The notes under the pieces are model-generated. The model ran no database searches. It saw nothing but the letters and a program-made list of their open reading frames with translations, and was not told the DNA's origin. Position numbers and translations under genes: made by a program. Below, piece by piece: positions 4,588 to 6,729 of a stretch of 6,729 nt of DNA. Position 1 is the first letter of the stretch, and every line of letters starts with the position of its first letter. Source of the DNA: Micavibrio sp. UBA2020 (GTDB taxonomy: Bacteria > Pseudomonadota > Alphaproteobacteria > Micavibrionales > UBA2020); assembly GCA_002334985.1 (NCBI GenBank), contig DDBY01000014.1:1-6729 (forward strand), read 5' to 3'.

Positions 4588-5781
4588 TTACTCTTGCATC
4601 AAAACGCGATAAACCTCTACCGCACCCATACCCGGCTTTACCTCCGGCCTATAAAGCAAACGCAGGAAGAGACGGTCATAATCACTCATCTCCGTGGGCA
4701 CGTCCGTCTCCCCCACCTTGACAGTATCAATAATCGGCTCTTTCGAGCGGCGCGGCAATTCCGGCGCATCACCCCAAAGGTCGAGATAGCCGCGGGACTG
4801 GAGCGCCGTTGCATCCGGCAAGCCCATGGAGCGCACCAAACATTCGCGCGTAAGTGCCTTCAGCATCTCCGGCGGGTGTCCCTGCCAAATAAAGCAAAAG
4901 GCCAAACCAATCTTATTGGCAGCATTCGGCAGGTAATAACCATCAACCTGCTTCTTAGCATAGGGAGTGAAATATATAGCTGTCTTGAGCAGGCTTTCCA
5001 CCTGCCCTCTGAAAAGATGGGCGCGATGGCGCGGACTGTTAAACCCTCCCCCTGAAATCATGGTCAATCGCCCTGCACGTTTAAATGGGTTGGAATCGTC
5101 CTCTGTCGTAAGAACAATGTGTATGCGTGGAACGTTTTCGGGCTTATCTATCTCGCCTTCGTACAATAAAGATAACCCTGTAGCGCCAGCAAGTGCGGGC
5201 AAAAATGCGCGCGCAACATCTTCTACTATTTGGGCTGACTTTTTATCAGCATTCTGCTGCTGTACAGAAAGCTCTGTAAGTGTCGATGACACTAATAAAT
5301 CAGACGACTGGCCTAGCTCATCAGATGCTGTCTGAGTTTCTCGCTTCATGGGAAGCCGCAACAGCTTGTACGGCTTCAGCCCATTCGGGAACCCCATCGT
5401 CACACGAACAGGCTTGCTCACGTCCCATTTGTTAATGGCCGCATAGCGTGGCATGCCTTCTTCGCGGTACATAAACTCGTATAGCCACGGGTATTGCACG
5501 CGGTACCCTTCCGGCGTTTGCAGGGCGTCGTCCGTGTCTTCTTTTGCTCGCAAGGGTGGGATTTGCGCGTCATCCAAAATACCCTTGTGGCCCGGGATAT
5601 AGTTACTGATAGAGGATTTGAGAAATGTATACATTATTTCATATCTCGTATATTCCTCACCATCCAGCTTGACGACATCAGGGATGAGCTTCTCTTTGGA
5701 CGCACCCGCCGCCGCATAAGCGGCACTGCTGGGGAAAGAAGAGGCAGAAAATAATAACGCAGCAACCAACAAACGAAACAT
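4588..5781 (-). CDS. Secreted DUF2927-like protein of unknown function
   Basis: I cannot assign a function. From the ATG at 5781 the product has 397 residues. It begins with a signal peptide (MFRLLVAALLF, then Ala/Ser-rich, likely cleavage near AYA at about 21-24), so it is probably periplasmic. Parts recall the alphaproteobacterial DUF2927 family: KPVRVTMGF (123-131), an ATGL-containing helix then PRIHIVL (218-224), ECLVRSMGLPD (313-323), and DRLFLRLLYRPEVKPGM (369-385). That last part is the best match, to the family's LLYxPxxxPGM-type ending. No HExxH metal site is visible. An in-frame ATG at 5850 would add 23 residues ahead of the signal peptide; I prefer 5781, though only GGGG (about 5789-5792) serves as a weak ribosome site. 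The gene is poorer in GC than its neighbours (46% over 5161-5340). It follows the kinase on the same strand at 87 bases, possibly in one operon. Confidence 0.75.
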   Translation of the reverse strand: MFRLLVAALLFSASSFPSSAAYAAAGASKEKLIPDVVKLDGEEYTRYEIMYTFLKSSISNYIPGHKGILDDAQIPPLRAKEDTDDALQTPEGYRVQYPWLYEFMYREEGMPRYAAINKWDVSKPVRVTMGFPNGLKPYKLLRLPMKRETQTASDELGQSSDLLVSSTLTELSVQQQNADKKSAQIVEDVARAFLPALAGATGLSLLYEGEIDKPENVPRIHIVLTTEDDSNPFKRAGRLTMISGGGFNSPRHRAHLFRGQVESLLKTAIYFTPYAKKQVDGYYLPNAANKIGLAFCFIWQGHPPEMLKALTRECLVRSMGLPDATALQSRGYLDLWGDAPELPRRSKEPIIDTVKVGETDVPTEMSDYDRLFLRLLYRPEVKPGMGAVEVYRVLMQE

Positions 5782-5868
5782 CGTACAACCCCGCAAATAA
5801 AACATATTACTGAAAAATACTTCTCTGCGCGAAAGCAGCGAGGCAAACATTATTAATGCCTGTAAAAA

Positions 5869-6729
5869 CTAGTCCCCACCCTGCTGGTGCGTGGCGATTT
5901 TGCTGGCGCCGGTATGGCCGAGGGGCAGGCGGCAGGTGACTGTCGTGCCGACGCCTTCGCGGCTTTCGATTTTGACATCGCCGCCGTGCAGCTCCACGAT
6001 GCTTTTGACCAGCGACAGGCCGAGACCTGCGCCGCCCCTGCGGTGCGCCTTGCGGCTGCGGATACGCTCGAACGGCGTAAACACATGCTGCAAATCATCG
6101 GCCGGAATGCCCATGCCGGTGTCGCGCACGCTGATATCCACGAAATCACCCTGCACATGCGCGGCAACGGTCAGAAGCCCGCCCGTGGGGCTGTAATTGA
6201 TGGCATTGCTGATAAGGTTCAGCAGCACCTGTTTCATCCGGCGTTCGTCCGCAAAAATGACCACATCGTCGGGGCATTGCACGAACATTTCGATTTTCTG
6301 TTTGCGCGCCCATTCCTGCGTCAGATGCGCGACCTGCTCAATCAGCACACGCACTTTAACATCTGCAGGATAAAGCTTCAGATAGCCCGCTTCGATGGTG
6401 GATAGGTCGAGAATGTCGTTCACCAGCGATACCAGACGCTGCCCCGCCTCTATCATGTTTGACGTATATTCCAGCTGGCGCTCGTTCAGCGGACCGAAAT
6501 ACTGGTGATGCAGCATTTCGGTAAAGCCCATGATGGCGTTGAGCGGCGTGCGCAGCTGATACGACACGTTGGCGAGGAAGTCTGTTTTCAAACGCTCGGC
6601 TTCTTCCAGCGCGGCGTTTTTCTCCATCAGCGCCTGTTCGACCTTGACCGTATCGGTAATGTCAAACCATGCGTTCAATATATTTCCATCCGGCAGCGGG
6701 ACGATGGAATATTCAAGCACGCTGCCGTC
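5869..6729 (-). CDS. divL: DivL-like PAS-domain sensor kinase with Tyr at the phospho-acceptor site, 5' end cut by window edge
   Basis: The visible 286 C-terminal residues contain the end of a PAS domain (LPDGNILNAWFDITD, residues 12-26), a helical linker, a dimerisation domain and a complete HATPase domain. In the usual H-box motif FLANVSHELRTP, this protein has FLANVSYQLRTP, with Tyr57 of the fragment (codon 6559-6561) in place of His. The ATPase boxes are intact: N box (NLISNAINYS, 171-180), G1 (DTGMGIP, 203-209), F box (FTPFERI, 217-223) and G2 (GAGLGLSLV, 233-241). Tyr at this position, with the ATPase domain retained, characterises Caulobacter DivL, which regulates the CckA-CtrA cell-cycle phosphorelay at the cell pole rather than acting as a normal kinase. 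The first codon in view is an internal Asp codon, so the start lies beyond 6729. Another PAS kinase with a substituted residue is possible. Confidence 0.85.
   Translation of the reverse strand, partial: DGSVLEYSIVPLPDGNILNAWFDITDTVKVEQALMEKNAALEEAERLKTDFLANVSYQLRTPLNAIMGFTEMLHHQYFGPLNERQLEYTSNMIEAGQRLVSLVNDILDLSTIEAGYLKLYPADVKVRVLIEQVAHLTQEWARKQKIEMFVQCPDDVVIFADERRMKQVLLNLISNAINYSPTGGLLTVAAHVQGDFVDISVRDTGMGIPADDLQHVFTPFERIRSRKAHRRGGAGLGLSLVKSIVELHGGDVKIESREGVGTTVTCRLPLGHTGASKIATHQQGGD

Noticed and set aside
5782..5795. A lipobox in the extended N-terminus of the DUF2927-like protein (LRGC, codons ahead of the 5781 start).
   Set aside because: No hydrophobic segment precedes the Cys and Arg does not fit the lipobox. 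The true signal peptide lies downstream.

Overview
The window looks like ordinary chromosomal DNA from a fairly GC-rich alphaproteobacterium. Evidence for this is the RNase E with an N-terminus, acidic S1 insertion and C-terminal GWW motif of the alphaproteobacterial type, a divergently transcribed AMIN/Amidase_3 cell-wall amidase beside it, and a DivL-like kinase with Tyr at the phospho-acceptor position. I cannot name the species. There is no mobile element, CRISPR array, tRNA or rRNA. I found no exotic new system. The most informative parts are the unusually structured region upstream of rne and the kinase with a substituted catalytic residue.

Layout: positions 1-1142 (minus strand) hold a periplasmic N-acetylmuramoyl-L-alanine amidase whose C-terminus runs off the left edge. 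Positions 1143-1752 are a 610-base divergent intergenic region. It contains a candidate amidase promoter, a good sigma70-like rne promoter (TTGAGA-N17-TATCAT) with a perfect dyad lying over it, and a predicted rne leader of about 400 nt. The leader holds several stem-loops, a perfect DnaA-box sequence and a hairpin/direct-repeat cluster next to the ribosome binding site. Positions 1753-4515 (plus strand) are rne, complete at 920 residues. A bidirectional terminator at 4531-4576 separates it from two minus-strand genes: a secreted DUF2927-like protein (4588-5781) and, upstream of that, the 3' part of a DivL-like histidine kinase (5869-6729, cut by the right edge).

Functional reading: RNase E is the scaffold and endonuclease of the RNA degradosome. 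A long structured leader fits the established pattern of rne autoregulation, in which RNase E cleaves its own leader, although here this is inferred from layout only. The amidase cleaves septal peptidoglycan during daughter-cell separation, and DivL controls the CckA-CtrA cell-cycle phosphorelay. So the window combines an RNA-turnover gene with two genes linked to division and the cell cycle. The DUF2927-like gene has a distinctly lower GC content than its neighbours and no assignable function.
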